Origin: Nematopogon swammerdamellus
Taxonomy: Eukaryota; Arthropoda; Insecta; Lepidoptera; Adelidae
Assembly (NCBI GenBank): GCA_946902875.1
Contig: OX336354.1
Location: forward strand, 10,203,247-10,267,246
Direction of reading: 5' to 3'
DNA length: 64,000 nt
A program made the position numbers and the translations under genes. Within the stretch, counting starts at the first letter, position 1. Each line of letters opens with the position of its first letter. Shown here piece after piece: positions 1-10,331 of this stretch. Under the pieces are notes generated by a model that saw only the letters and a program-made list of their open reading frames with translations, searched no databases and was not told where the DNA came from.

Positions 1-1127
<1,127 letters not shown>

Positions 1128-1395
1128 TGGTTCGGATTCCTTGTAAAACTCTAGGTCCATTCCCTTAATTTTTACAAGGTAGGGTTTAACCGGTTCGGAT
1201 TGGTACAACTATATACTATATAGACTATATAGTATACAACTATATACAACTATATAGAATGAAGTTCGATCGAAACGGCTTTGAAAATAATTCGTGTTTT
1301 CCGTTCAGTTTCGTGTAACCGACACTTATGACAGCAACAAGGTGTGATTGGCTGACTGACATCACACCTTGTTGATGCTGTGACAGTTTGTACAC
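1128..1395 (+). mobile_element. SINE-A, degenerate copy
   Basis: Starts with GGTTCGGATTCC (B-box-like), continues through the 'taggtcc' and 'gggtttaacc' modules, then 'cgaaacggct' and 'gtgttttccg'. An AT-rich palindromic stretch (about 1207-1258, repeats of ACTATATA) interrupts it. The 3' part carries a hairpin: AACAAGGTGTGAT pairs with ATCACACCTTGTT (about 1336-1374). Much more diverged than the copies at 11.5 or 19.5 kb. Confidence 0.6.
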
Positions 1396-1560
1396 ATACT
1401 ATATTAATTAAGTGATCTTGCAAGTCAGATCAGGGTTCATAAAAACAAGTTGAGTGAGCTTCATCCATCGTTTCATCTTCCTGTCTGTCCGTGCTGAGTA
1501 CCCGTTATTATAATTACTATAGCGCTACACTGACTAATTCTTCACTTCTAATTATTTCAG

Positions 1561-1876
1561 GTCCACAGAGAACCAATATCAAGTCTCATCTACACTTGAA
1601 ATTCGGTCGGATGAACCCATGCAACAAACTTTCACGCCTCAAGATGCTCTCAATGCCACTGAAATTCAGTGGCCCGAGTGGTTGCTCGAGGAGCCACCGA
1701 CTGCTTCCACCAGTTCTGATCAGATACCAGGTGGTATGGTGGTGGATTCCATTAAGACTTACCACATGGGCGTGGCGCTGGCTACCAGACAGACACCTTT
1801 CGCCTTGCTGAGACCGGACTTTGGCTCTCCAATGCTCGTGAAGATAGTCGATGCACAACATTTTGGTGGGAAACAG
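1561..1876 (+). CDS. Internal coding exon, unrecognised protein
   Basis: A 316-bp open segment bounded by a good acceptor (branch-like ctgac/ctaat, then a pyrimidine run ending TTTCAG at 1560) and a donor GTAACA at 1877. The first base completes a split codon; the remaining 105 codons are open and end in phase 0 with ...FGGKQ. Local composition is more GC-rich than the flanking introns. Near the middle is an acidic, proline-containing stretch (WPEWLLEEPPTAS), followed by a mixed hydrophobic segment (ALLRPDFGSPMLVKIVD). I recognise no domain. The exon joins in phase to the candidate at 2156. A short ORF also exists on the opposite strand but lacks splice sites, so + is preferred. Confidence 0.55.
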
Positions 1877-2155
1877 GTAACATATTTATAGAATATAAAT
1901 ATCCTTTATTGCACTTCAATAAACATTTTACAAAAGGCGGACTTATTACCTATGGCGAGTTCTGCCAGTCAACCAGTCTGTAGGGTAGCAACAAAAGAAG
2001 AAGAATGAAAAGACACTTAATACTAACGAAAGTTAAATAATAAAAGTAAACAAGCAGACGCCAGGCATTATATTCTCTGGGTGAGAAAAAAAGGCTAAGA
2101 AAACTCGCCCGCAGTAAATTTTTGGAATACGAATGTTTTGTAAAATTTTTTACAG

Positions 2156-2230
2156 ATGCTTGTGCCGGCAACTGCTGAAGACTTACGTGTCGGTGGAAAA
2201 GTCGTCGCACAAGAGGAAAACCAACAGCAG
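2156..2230 (+). CDS. Internal coding exon, continues 1561 exon
   Basis: Acceptor TTTTTTACAG ends at 2155; 25 codons follow in phase 0 (MLVPATAEDLRVGGKVVAQ then EENQQQ), ending at a weak donor GTCCGT at 2231. Phase matches the 1561-1876 exon exactly (0/0). Past the donor the frame stays open only by running into a reverse-oriented SINE-B, so the longer reading is rejected. The glutamine-rich end is the only compositional hint of function. Confidence 0.5.
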
Positions 2231-2242
2231 GTCCGTGCATTT

Positions 2243-2515
2243 GATTTTTCTTTATTTATATTTGTGTGCAAATCGGCTAAGTCAGAGGGGCCAGAGCAAA
2301 TGCACCGACCAGCCAATATCACCTCCGAGAAGGTGCCAGAGACCTCCCTTTGCATTGCTGAATATACTGGACTTGAGAACAAGCCCAAGACTGTTATTCA
2401 GCTATCATCCATCCAGTACGGTGGTATCAATACGATCGGCTACAATTTGAGCATACCACCTAGTAAGCGAAAATGGAAAGGACCTACAGTTCTACACCGG
2501 ATCCGAACGGTGAAG
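2243..2515 (-). mobile_element. SINE-B, reverse copy with part of its head
   Basis: On the minus strand the order is a B-box-like GTTCGGATCC, a linker 'gtgtagaactgtagg', ACTAGGTGGTA, the core around GGTACCACCGTACTG (diverged here), 'tctcggaggtgatattggct' and the terminal 'ctgacttagcc' plus a T-rich tail on the + strand. The linker matches that after the tRNA-like head at 10.6 kb, which ties that head to the SINE-B family. Confidence 0.65.
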
Positions 2516-2672
2516 CAGCGGTTGTAGGTGGTAGGGTAGGTACTGGACAGTTTTTTACGTGCACATGATTGTTCGGAAAGTACTTTGAGATGTTCCTAAT
2601 TCATATTTATATGACGATTTCTTGTTCTGAAAGCAAAAGTATTTGAGACATTCCAAACACCGTCACTGCTAT

Positions 2673-2914
2673 AGAGCGTTCCAACTAAAAGTTCCCTTCG
2701 CCGTTATGTTGGCTCCACTGTCAGTGTCACTGATTGTGCCAGATTGTGAGGATTATATTACCTAATAATGTAATCGGTATTTACCGTACAAAAAATACGG
2801 TAAATACTGATAATTACGGGTAAATCTGTACACATAGCAACCCTCAACGCTGTTTTGACAGAAAGACAGTGGAGCCAACATAACGGCGAAGGGAACTTTT
2901 AGTTGGAACGCTCT
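2673..2914. mobile_element. MITE with perfect 50-bp terminal inverted repeats
   Basis: Bases 2673-2722 and 2865-2914 are exact reverse complements (ends AGAGCGTTCCAAC), enclosing 142 bp that includes a small internal palindrome around ACCGTA/TACGGT. No ORF inside. The length and lack of coding are those of a non-autonomous DNA transposon. I cannot fix the TSD. Confidence 0.8.
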
Positions 2915-2935
2915 CTATGTATGATGATTTCCGAA

Positions 2936-3153
2936 TTTCCGAAATCTTTCCTCCACAGAACTGTCAAACTCTGCAACGCTCTCTTTGCCCACATATTTCC
3001 CCCACGTACGTCTCAGGTCCTTAGAGAGAGGCGTGAATAGGCATTTATCAGGCCAGCATGGCATTCGCAACCCCCGCGTGCGACGGAATGCCCATGGGCG
3101 TCGTTAGATGGGTTGTTCGGCGCCTCATGTCGCGCTTTATATATAAAAAAAAA
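2936..3153 (+). mobile_element. LINE-tail D: 3' end of a CR1/Jockey-like LINE
   Basis: Diverged copy of the tail seen best at 14462-14792: 'tgcccacatatttcccc', then 'ggcgtgaatagg', GGCATTCGCAACCCCCGCG, 'tgtcgcgctt' and an A-run. In the parent these bases encode the last residues of reverse transcriptase and a short 3' UTR. 5' truncated and non-coding now. Confidence 0.65.
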
Positions 3154-3485
3154 ATCTGCAGATCCGCGTTCCTGTCGTAGCAACGGTGGTGCCTCGACTG
3201 CACCCTGGGGGTCAGCTGTTTCTGGCTGTCCAGGAGCCACATGCTGCAGCTGGTCTCTCTGGCGACCGTGAGTGGCTCTACTTTATCTGCAGTGAATGAA
3301 TATAAATTAGATCTACGGTACAAAGTAAACTGTTTCTCTATATAACTAATCAATAATCATGATATTATGGACAACCGAAGAAAAATATGCCATATTCTAA
3401 ATGTCTTTTCTCGTAAATTTAAGGGTGATCGCTCACTAGTAGGTCAAGATCAATACCACTGAGAGGGCACTTTGATCGCAGGTGG
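3154..3485. other. No gene seen
   Basis: Mixed-composition spacer after the LINE tail. Short reverse-strand open frames lack starts, splice sites or recognisable motifs. Confidence 0.5.
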
Positions 3486-3665
3486 TACAGGTCGGTTAAC
3501 CAAAGCTGGCGCGTGCACAGTACTCACACCAATGCAATTGTGCAAGTGCGAGTGAGACAGATCGGGTTTTCGTGATGTGTATGCCCCGATCTGTCTCACT
3601 CGCACTTGCACAATTGCATTGGTGTGAGTACTGTGCACGCGCCAGCTTTGGTTAACCGACCTGTA
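3486..3665. mobile_element. Foldback MITE, perfect 81-bp arms (copy 1)
   Basis: Bases 3486-3566 and 3585-3665 are perfect reverse complements around an 18-bp loop. The element proper begins CAGGTCGGTTAAC and ends with its complement; TA on both sides may be the target duplication. A second copy lies at 34529-34704. No ORF. A transcript would fold into a near-perfect long hairpin, a shape that Dicer-type enzymes can process, but transcription is not shown here. Confidence 0.9.
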
Positions 3666-3792
3666 GTCTAAGCGGGCCACCAATAGAAACAAACAGAGAA
3701 GTTGGATTACACGCTGAACTACACGTACAGTTTGATCGTTGCGTCTAGTGCGCGATGTAAATATAAGTTACGTACGCGTAACATCTAGACTA

Positions 3793-3974
3793 TGTTGAAG
3801 AATGAATATAATCTGTTCAACATGTAAAAAACGTAATGTCATATGGGTTGCCTAGTAATGTTGTTTATTGTCACTTCGAAATATACATTATAAATAAATG
3901 GACACAAAGTATTACTAAGAATCTTTAATTTGGATAATCTAACAGATTCCGCTGTTTAAAGCATAACACTAACA
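3793..3974 (+). repeat. Copia 5' LTR
   Basis: 182 bp, starts TGTTGAAGAATG and ends CACTAACA (TG...CA). It contains TATAAA at 3889 and an overlapping AATAAA at 3893, compatible with promoter and polyadenylation roles. Matches 8025-8206 base for base by eye. Confidence 0.93.
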
Positions 3975-3991
3975 GGTTATGGGCCCAGGGC
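3975..3991 (+). promoter_or_regulatory. Copia primer binding site
   Basis: GGTTATGGGCCCAGGGC abuts the 5' LTR. It resembles the PBS of Drosophila copia, which is primed by an internal fragment of initiator methionine tRNA rather than its 3' CCA end; the missing TGG supports that mode here. Confidence 0.8.
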
Positions 3992-4017
3992 ATGTTTCTG
4001 TTTGATTTGAAGTGAAA

Positions 4018-7000
4018 ATGGAGTTCACAAAAGTTCAAATTGGAAAACTTGAAGGTAAAGAAAATTGGATAACATGGAAGTATAAGGTCCAAATTTTACT
4101 TAAAATTATTCCGAATTCTCTTGACATAGTACAGGGGTTGAAAAAGAAACCTTGTGAGAGCAGTGTGACGGCGAAACCAGAAGAGCAGGAAAGATACAAT
4201 ACTGACCTGGTTAATTTCGAGCGTGACGATGGATTGGCTCTCCTATGTCTAACAAGTAATATGTCCGATGAAGTTCTGGAGAAGGTGATGAGATTTTCAA
4301 CGTCAAGAGAAGTCTGGCTGGAACTACACAGGCTGTTCGATGGGGTGTCGGAAGACAAAGTATATCACCTGTGTATGGAGTTCTTCAGCTTCAAGCATAC
4401 ACCGAGCGACGACATGTCGACCTTGATCTCTAAATTGAAAAATGTTTGGAATAACCTACGGATGGAGTTAAAGAAGACCGAAGGTGATGAAACTGAATTG
4501 CCGGAAATTCTTTTAACTTGCAAGATCCTAGAAGTTCTGCCAGAGAAATATTTTTCATTCAAATCAAGTTGGATCTTGATGGGTAAAAAGGATAGAACCG
4601 TGGAAAATCTAACTTCTCAACTCTGTGCGCATGAGCGAGCTTTGACTAGCAAAGGAAATGAGACTAGCATAAAAGCACTCACGGCAAAAACTGATAAGAT
4701 AAAAATATTCAAGTGTCATTATTGTGGAAAGGAAGGACACATAGTGAAGAAATGTAAGAAGTGGATATCAGACGGAAGACCACCGAAGGCATCTTCCTCT
4801 AAGGTGACCGAAAAGAGTGTCAACATGAATCTAATGACTGTGATGGCTATAACGGCAGATTTTGATCCCGAAGGATGGTACGTTGATAATGGGGCAACCA
4901 GTCACGTATGCAATCGTGCTGAATATTTTCATACTTTTGATAAATTCATGCAAGGACACACAGTCACAGCAGCTAATGGACAAAGTATTCGTGCAATAGG
5001 CAAAGGAAATATTGTCATAGACGCTGATGTAAATGGCCGTAAAGAGAATATCGTGCTCCAGGATGTGTGGTATGTACCTGACATCCAACGAAACTTATTC
5101 TCTGTTCTGGCGGCACAAGATAAACTAGGCGAGAGTACCTTTTTGTCTACAAAGGAGAGGTGCAGCCTAAGACTGGCTGGAAAGAAAGCCAGAATAGTTT
5201 TAATCGGTGAACGAAAGAAGAACGAAGGATTATACAAGCTGAAAGTGAAGACTGTATATCCTGTGATGCCGATTGAAATAAATGCTGTCGTTGATCACGT
5301 AGAAAAACTACAATTGTACCACGAGAGATTGGCACACCAAAATAAACGGCATGTAAAGGAAGTCATCGAAAGAGAACTTGGAATAAAAGTTAACATTGAC
5401 AAAGAAATATGTAAAGGTTGTGTTTATGGAAAGGCACATCGGCAGAAGTTTGGGAGTCGAATTCGAGCAACAAAGCCGGGTGAACTAGTACATACTGATG
5501 TATGCGGACCTTTCATGTATTCGATGACAAAGTACCGATACTATGTCTTATTCAAGGACGACTACACTCACTATCGTTACGTATACTTCATGAGAGAGAA
5601 GTCAGAAGTGAAATCGAAGCTAGAGCAGATGTTGGCAGAAATGAAAGTGACCGGACATACTGTGCAAGAGCTTTTGAGCGATAACGGAGGCGAATTCGAT
5701 AACGAATCCATGAGGGAAATTCTAAGAAAGAATGGAATAAGACAACGGTTGGTAATGCCGTATACACCAGAACAAAATGGCTGCAGTGAACGTGAAAACA
5801 GAACAATAGTAGAAGCAGCACGAGCCATGATGTATGCACATGAGACCAAAATTCCTCAAGGACTGTGGGCAGAGCTGGTAAACACAGCCACATACATTCT
5901 CAACAGAACGGGATCTAGTAGTCGAGTTGAAGGAAAAACGCCGTTTGAATTGTGGTTGGGGAAGAAACCATCAATAAAGCATTTGAGAATAATAGGAAGT
6001 AAGTGTTACGCCCATGTACCGAAGCAGAGGAGGAAGAAAATGGACAAAAAAGCTAATAAAGGTATTCTAATTGGATATGATGAGGATGGCTATCGAATCT
6101 GGAATCCAGAAAACAATAGTTTGATAAGGTCAAGAGATGTCATATTTGATGAAAAACCAGAGAGTTGTCCGAGTGATGGAAATTCCCAATTAGAAGATGA
6201 AGTTGAAGTAGCCATTAAACTACCAGAATCACCTAAATCGTCAGAAGAACAGGATCAAGTTCCTCAAGTGCCGGATCGAAATGAACGAGATCTTATCTTA
6301 AACCCAGAAGTGGCTGAAGAATCTTTTGAATCAGAGGAGGTAGAAGGTGAAGTTGACGATCAAATCTATAGAAGCAATCTGACTGAAGAAGAAATAGAGC
6401 AAGCTGGACAGCGTACACTACGAGATCGAACTTTACTTGATTTACCGAGAAGATTCAAAGATTATGCAATGATTGTACAGAGCGAGTTCAAGGAACCAAC
6501 AAGCTACAAAGAAGCCATACAAAGCAGTCAAGCTTACAAATGGAAAGAAGCAATGGATGCGGAAATGTGTTCATTAAAGGAACACGAGACGTGGACCATG
6601 GTTGATCTTCCTAAGAATCGGAAAGCTATTCCATGCAAGTGGGTATACAAGATAAAGACAAATCAGGAAGGTGAGATCGAAAGATACAAAGCGAGACTAG
6701 TTGTTAAAGGTTATTCACAGAAGAAAGGCATAGATTATGAAGAGACTTTCAGTCCCGTGGCGAGAACCGGTACCATCAGAGCTATTTTGAGTGTTGCTGC
6801 AAGTGAAGGAATGCATTTGACTCAATTTGATGTGACTACTGCGTTTCTTTACGGAAAGCTAGAAGAGGATGTCTACATGAGATTTCCTGAGGGATATGAA
6901 AACAATGGTATGAAAGTGTGTAAACTGAATAAAAGTTTATATGGTTTAAAACAAGCACCGAGGTGTTGGAATCAGTGCATTGCAGAGCACTTGAAGGCAC

Positions 7001-7698
7001 TGAATTTCAAACAGAGCGACGCGGATCCTTGTTTGTATATAAGAAGAATACAAGGAAGAAAGCTTATTGTTACAGTATATGTGGATGATGGTCTTGTAGC
7101 AGCGAACAGTCAAGAAGACGCAGATGAGTTTCTCTGTGAACTGAGAGAAAAGTTCAAGGTAACGAGTAAACCTGCTTCCTACTATCTTGGACTGGAAATA
7201 AAAGTACGAGATAATCATTCAATTAAAGTTAGTCAAACCGCTTACACGAAGAAAATTCTACAGAGATTTGGAATGAAAGACTGCAAGCCGGTGTCTACTC
7301 CAAGTGTGAAGGCAGGTGTAGAGGCTGCAAAGGACGAACTTGATAAACAGATTTTTCCATACAGAGAGGCAGTAGGAGCACTAGCATATCTGATGGTGGG
7401 AACCAGACCCGATATTGCATATTCAGTCGGGGTAGCATCAAGATCTCTGGAGAACCCTTCCAAAGAAGACATTATGAGAGTGAAGCGCATCATGCGATAC
7501 CTTCAAGGCACTAAAGAGCATGGCATTGAATACAGGTATCGGTATTTGACTGATTCATTAGATTGTTACAGTGATGCAGATCACGGCGGTGATTTATCTA
7601 CAGGACGCTCAACTTCTGGAGTGGTATCCATGTACGCTGGGGGAGCGGTGACTTGGATGAGTCGACGGCAAACGTCAGTCGCTATCTCCACAAGCTGA
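4018..7698 (+). CDS. Copia gag-pol polyprotein, first open part
   Basis: Counting from the ATG at 4018 (1226 codons): a UBN2-like Gag in the first 210 residues; a zinc knuckle CHYCGKEGHIVKKC at 233-246; the protease centre DNGATSH with aspartate 290 (many relatives have DSG, so the asparagine is a variant); an HHCC pre-integrase zinc region about 435-470; the integrase DD35E triad D494, D555, E591; reverse transcriptase from about 860 with YVDD at 1022-1024 (aspartates 1023 and 1024); and the start of RNase H with D1186. The catalytic residues I can see are all present. An earlier in-frame GTG at 4012 is not the likely start in an insect. The frame ends at TGA 7696-7698 inside RNase H, short of the family's usual end. 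Confidence 0.93.
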   Translation: MEFTKVQIGKLEGKENWITWKYKVQILLKIIPNSLDIVQGLKKKPCESSVTAKPEEQERYNTDLVNFERDDGLALLCLTSNMSDEVLEKVMRFSTSREVWLELHRLFDGVSEDKVYHLCMEFFSFKHTPSDDMSTLISKLKNVWNNLRMELKKTEGDETELPEILLTCKILEVLPEKYFSFKSSWILMGKKDRTVENLTSQLCAHERALTSKGNETSIKALTAKTDKIKIFKCHYCGKEGHIVKKCKKWISDGRPPKASSSKVTEKSVNMNLMTVMAITADFDPEGWYVDNGATSHVCNRAEYFHTFDKFMQGHTVTAANGQSIRAIGKGNIVIDADVNGRKENIVLQDVWYVPDIQRNLFSVLAAQDKLGESTFLSTKERCSLRLAGKKARIVLIGERKKNEGLYKLKVKTVYPVMPIEINAVVDHVEKLQLYHERLAHQNKRHVKEVIERELGIKVNIDKEICKGCVYGKAHRQKFGSRIRATKPGELVHTDVCGPFMYSMTKYRYYVLFKDDYTHYRYVYFMREKSEVKSKLEQMLAEMKVTGHTVQELLSDNGGEFDNESMREILRKNGIRQRLVMPYTPEQNGCSERENRTIVEAARAMMYAHETKIPQGLWAELVNTATYILNRTGSSSRVEGKTPFELWLGKKPSIKHLRIIGSKCYAHVPKQRRKKMDKKANKGILIGYDEDGYRIWNPENNSLIRSRDVIFDEKPESCPSDGNSQLEDEVEVAIKLPESPKSSEEQDQVPQVPDRNERDLILNPEVAEESFESEEVEGEVDDQIYRSNLTEEEIEQAGQRTLRDRTLLDLPRRFKDYAMIVQSEFKEPTSYKEAIQSSQAYKWKEAMDAEMCSLKEHETWTMVDLPKNRKAIPCKWVYKIKTNQEGEIERYKARLVVKGYSQKKGIDYEETFSPVARTGTIRAILSVAASEGMHLTQFDVTTAFLYGKLEEDVYMRFPEGYENNGMKVCKLNKSLYGLKQAPRCWNQCIAEHLKALNFKQSDADPCLYIRRIQGRKLIVTVYVDDGLVAANSQEDADEFLCELREKFKVTSKPASYYLGLEIKVRDNHSIKVSQTAYTKKILQRFGMKDCKPVSTPSVKAGVEAAKDELDKQIFPYREAVGALAYLMVGTRPDIAYSVGVASRSLENPSKEDIMRVKRIMRYLQGTKEHGIEYRYRYLTDSLDCYSDADHGGDLSTGRSTSGVVSMYAGGAVTWMSRRQTSVAISTS

Positions 7699-8017
7699 AA
7701 TAGTGGCGGCAAGCGAGGCAGCCAGAGAGTTAGTTTGGTTGAAGCGGCTACTGAATGAAGTAGTCAAAGAGCTGCACGTACCGCAGCTACACGTGGACAA
7801 TGAAGCTGCTATCAGGCTAGCGAACAACCCTGAGTTCCACAGACGAACGAAACATATTCGTCTGAGACACTTCTTTGTAAGAGAGCAAGTTATCGCTGGA
7901 GATCTGAAGATTAAGAAAGTTTCTTCGGAGATGCAGTTGGCAGACATTCTTACCAAGACCTTGCCAAGACCGAGGTTTCAGAAGCTGAGTGCTGAAATGG
8001 GTTTAACTAAACTTTAA
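7694..8017 (+). pseudogene. Copia RNase H C-terminal part, out of frame
   Basis: The polyprotein continues in another + frame with VAASEAARELVWL, the conserved HVDNEAAIRLANNPEFHRRT region and the KHIRLRHFFVRE and LADILTK motifs, ending at TAA 8015-8017 just before the polypurine tract. The break falls at about 7688-7700, within the RNase H motif that normally reads through. Either a small indel inactivated this copy or there is a sequencing error. Confidence 0.88.
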
Positions 8018-8024
8018 GAGGAGG
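8016..8024 (+). promoter_or_regulatory. Copia polypurine tract
   Basis: AAGAGGAGG lies directly before the 3' LTR, the normal site of plus-strand DNA priming. Confidence 0.8.
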
Positions 8025-8206
8025 TGTTGAAGAATGAATATAATCTGTTCAACATGTAAAAAACGTAATGTCATATGGGTTGCCTAGTAATGTTGTTTAT
8101 TGTCACTTCGAAATATACATTATAAATAAATGGACACAAAGTATTACTAAGAATCTTTAATTTGGATAATCTAACAGATTCCGCTGTTTAAAGCATAACA
8201 CTAACA
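8025..8206 (+). repeat. Copia 3' LTR
   Basis: 182 bp, same sequence as 3793-3974; followed by the second GACTA. Confidence 0.93.
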
Positions 8207-8211
8207 GACTA

Positions 8212-9064
8212 TAAAGCCATTAGAGTAAGATTTTCCAAGAAAATGAACCGTTTATCTATTGCCCAATGTATTATGTTTCGGTCGTCCAATCACCCGATTT
8301 GTATAATTCGTCCTTAGAAAAATGCTTTCAGCTAAGAGTTAATTAATTTATTCGTATAGTGGGAATCGATAAAACGGAGTTGTTGGTGAGAAAAGATGAC
8401 CAACTAAAAAGTCCGTACAGGGGAAGTCCGTACGCGGGATAAGAAAAGCCGGGTGTTTGTGTTTAGTGCCACCGTGCAGATCATGGATAATGGTGCAGAT
8501 GCACGACTGAGGTACGGCGTGACCACGGGATACGGGAGTAAAGCGACTGCTGGCGCGTCTCGTCCATTCGCCAGACTGGCGCACCAACACAAATTCAAAT
8601 TCAAAATTCAAATTCAAAGTTATTTATTTTTTAATTCCCTTAAATAATATATACATTATAAAAACATTTTTTATGTGTTATATTAGATGTGGATTGAAAA
8701 AAGGTGCAGGCGCAGTGCATGTGGCACTGGCATTTCAGTGCCGCTGATAACCTTGTAGGTACCTATCTAAAAACCAAAAGTAACGAAAATGTAAGTGAAA
8801 GGTAGGTAGCAAAGAAAGAAAAGATAGGTGATGTGTTAATAAGATGAATGAATAGTGTTGAATAATGCTGTGTTGTGTGAAGGTGTGAGTATTTAATGAA
8901 TTTGATAATAAAATTATTAGATTTAGTGGTTGATGGCCTTCTGTAAATTGTAACAGGTATTTTTTTATAATGTTTTTTGAAGGTTTTTATGTACACAAAC
9001 ACCCAGCTTTCTTTATCCTGCGTTAGGTGTGTGTTATTTTACCTTTACATATTTTCACAATCAG
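8212..9064. other. No gene seen; AT-rich with a short AAATTC-type repeat
   Basis: Bases 8592-8622 are a short run of AAATTC/AAATTCA units. The rest is AT-rich. The last 60 bases before 9065 read as an intron end with acceptor CACAATCAG. Confidence 0.45.
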
Positions 9065-9239
9065 CCAATGGTGAGAGTTCTTTGGTTCTGTCCAGCGCTG
9101 CTGACTGGAAGCCGGATGAAGACTGAGATGGTAGATGTGGGATGTCTGAGAGAGACGGCACTGGGCCCGTCCAGTGTGCACGACCGCGACAGAGCATTGT
9201 ACAGGCGCAGCATGGACCCTGTCTTTGGAAATCTGCAAG
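9065..9239 (+). CDS. Candidate internal exon with strong donor
   Basis: Open in one frame only from the acceptor ...TTTTCACAATCAG to a near-consensus donor CAAG/GTAAGA at 9240. It encodes 58 codons plus one base, with RDRALYRRSMDPVFGNLQ at its end. Phase 0 at the start agrees with the end of the 2156-2230 exon, across an intron holding the copia element. No domain recognised. The next candidate at 9766 does not match its phase, so an exon may be missing or the two belong to different transcripts. Confidence 0.4.
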
Positions 9240-9392
9240 GTAAGATGATATGCGTTAGTGTAGTAGGCGCTTGGATGAATATGTTTTATCTTTTATTGTT
9301 TACATACTATTATGTTATCATTTCTTCAGTGTATCAAAAGATTACATAAATTGCCACAAGTATCTGTTTTATACGAAACACTGGCATGACAC

Positions 9393-9515
9393 TTTTTTTT
9401 TTTTTTATTGAAACTGACACGGTTGGCTACATTACCTACAACATCCGTGATGTCAGCCCATAACACCTGGTTGAACTTGGTGCCACGTCAGTGCTTCCCT
9501 TCGGTCGTGCCGGCT
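9393..9515 (-). mobile_element. SINE-A 3' half, reverse
   Basis: T-run, then the complement of the standard 3' end ('tgtagccaaccgtgtcagttt', 'tgttatgggctgacatcac', 'gaagggaagcactgac'). Stops at 'gccggcta', so it is 5' truncated. Confidence 0.8.
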
Positions 9516-9765
9516 AAATTTACCTTATCTTGAACGAAAGAGACATCGGTGTAGCTTAGCCAACCACGTCAGAGTCTGTAAACTGAAAAATGACAATTTT
9601 GAAGAGTGTAATCTGAAAGTAGTGATAACACTTCTCAACGATTTGACTTATCCGACAAAAGAGGTCAGAAATGGTATCACGCGAATTTGAGCATGTTTCG
9701 ATGTGTTTTGATTGGTGTTTTGTTTGTACCGATGTTAAGGTCCGAGCACACTTTGTGTGACGCAG

Positions 9766-9847
9766 TCACCTCCTCCGCCACCGCCGCCGGTCGTCTCTCC
9801 CTGCCGAGGACTCGATCTGTTTGACCCAGCCGACTGCATGCCTATGG
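9766..9847 (+). CDS. Candidate proline-rich internal exon
   Basis: Acceptor GTGTGACGCAG precedes 27 open codons plus one base, ending at a strong donor G/GTAAGA. The product starts with a proline run (SPPPPPPPVVSP) followed by CRGLDLFDPADCMPM. LDLFD fits the general clathrin-box pattern, but a five-residue match is weak evidence. Its one leftover base joins in phase to the exon at 10332. Confidence 0.42.
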
Positions 9848-9904
9848 GTAAGACTACATACTATTTCCTTTGGGCACAAGACCGGGAACTGAGACTCGGC
9901 TGAG

Positions 9905-10215
9905 GAACCGGATTAGTTCCAAGGAGAATGGCGCCGGGAGATAGTTCCAAGGGGAACAACGCTGGGGGGCCGAGATAGTTCCAGGGGGAACCGGGCTGGG
10001 GGACCGTGATAGCTCCAGAGGAAAAATGGCTGGGGACAGGGATAGTTCCGGGGGGAACAGGGCTGGAGGACCGGGATAGTTCCAGGGGGAAAGGATCCGA
10101 GAAACCGGAATAGTTCTAGGGGGAACGGATCCGAGGAACCGCGATAGTTCCAGGGGCAACGGGGACGAGGGACCGGTGTAGTACCAGGGAAAACGGGACT
10201 TGGGGACCTGGACAA
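9905..10215. repeat. GC-rich minisatellite, about 34-bp unit, 9 copies
   Basis: GATAGTTCC or close variants recur at 9911, 9940, 9973, 10008, 10041, 10075, 10109, 10143 and 10176, spaced 29-35 bp, separated by G-rich text such as AGGGGGAACAGGGCTGG. The long reverse-strand open frames here are by-products of the repeat. The G-runs could form G-quadruplexes. Confidence 0.85.
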
Positions 10216-10331
10216 GGAAAATCCGGATAAAGATAAGTCGCCTTTCCGATTCCTGTCCTCGAATCGTTATCCTCCCATTCTTTATTTCCTTAAAGAAGAC
10301 AGTACCATTATGATAGGCTATGTGTCTCCAG

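Larger units (their letters stand above)
3788..8211 (+). mobile_element. Ty1/copia LTR retrotransposon with GACTA target duplication
   Basis: Complete element 3793-8206: 182-bp LTRs identical by eye, PBS, gag-pol and polypurine tract in the correct order for Ty1/copia (protease, integrase, reverse transcriptase, RNase H). GACTA at 3788-3792 and 8207-8211 is a 5-bp TSD. Identical LTRs imply a recent insertion. It lies between exon candidates at 2230 and 9065, so probably in an intron, in the same orientation as the candidate gene. One frame break near 7690 probably disables the polyprotein. Confidence 0.95.

Noticed and set aside
9854..10215. Long reverse-strand proline/serine-rich open frames
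   Set aside because: They follow the 34-bp G-rich minisatellite and are open because of its composition; no start context or splice signals.
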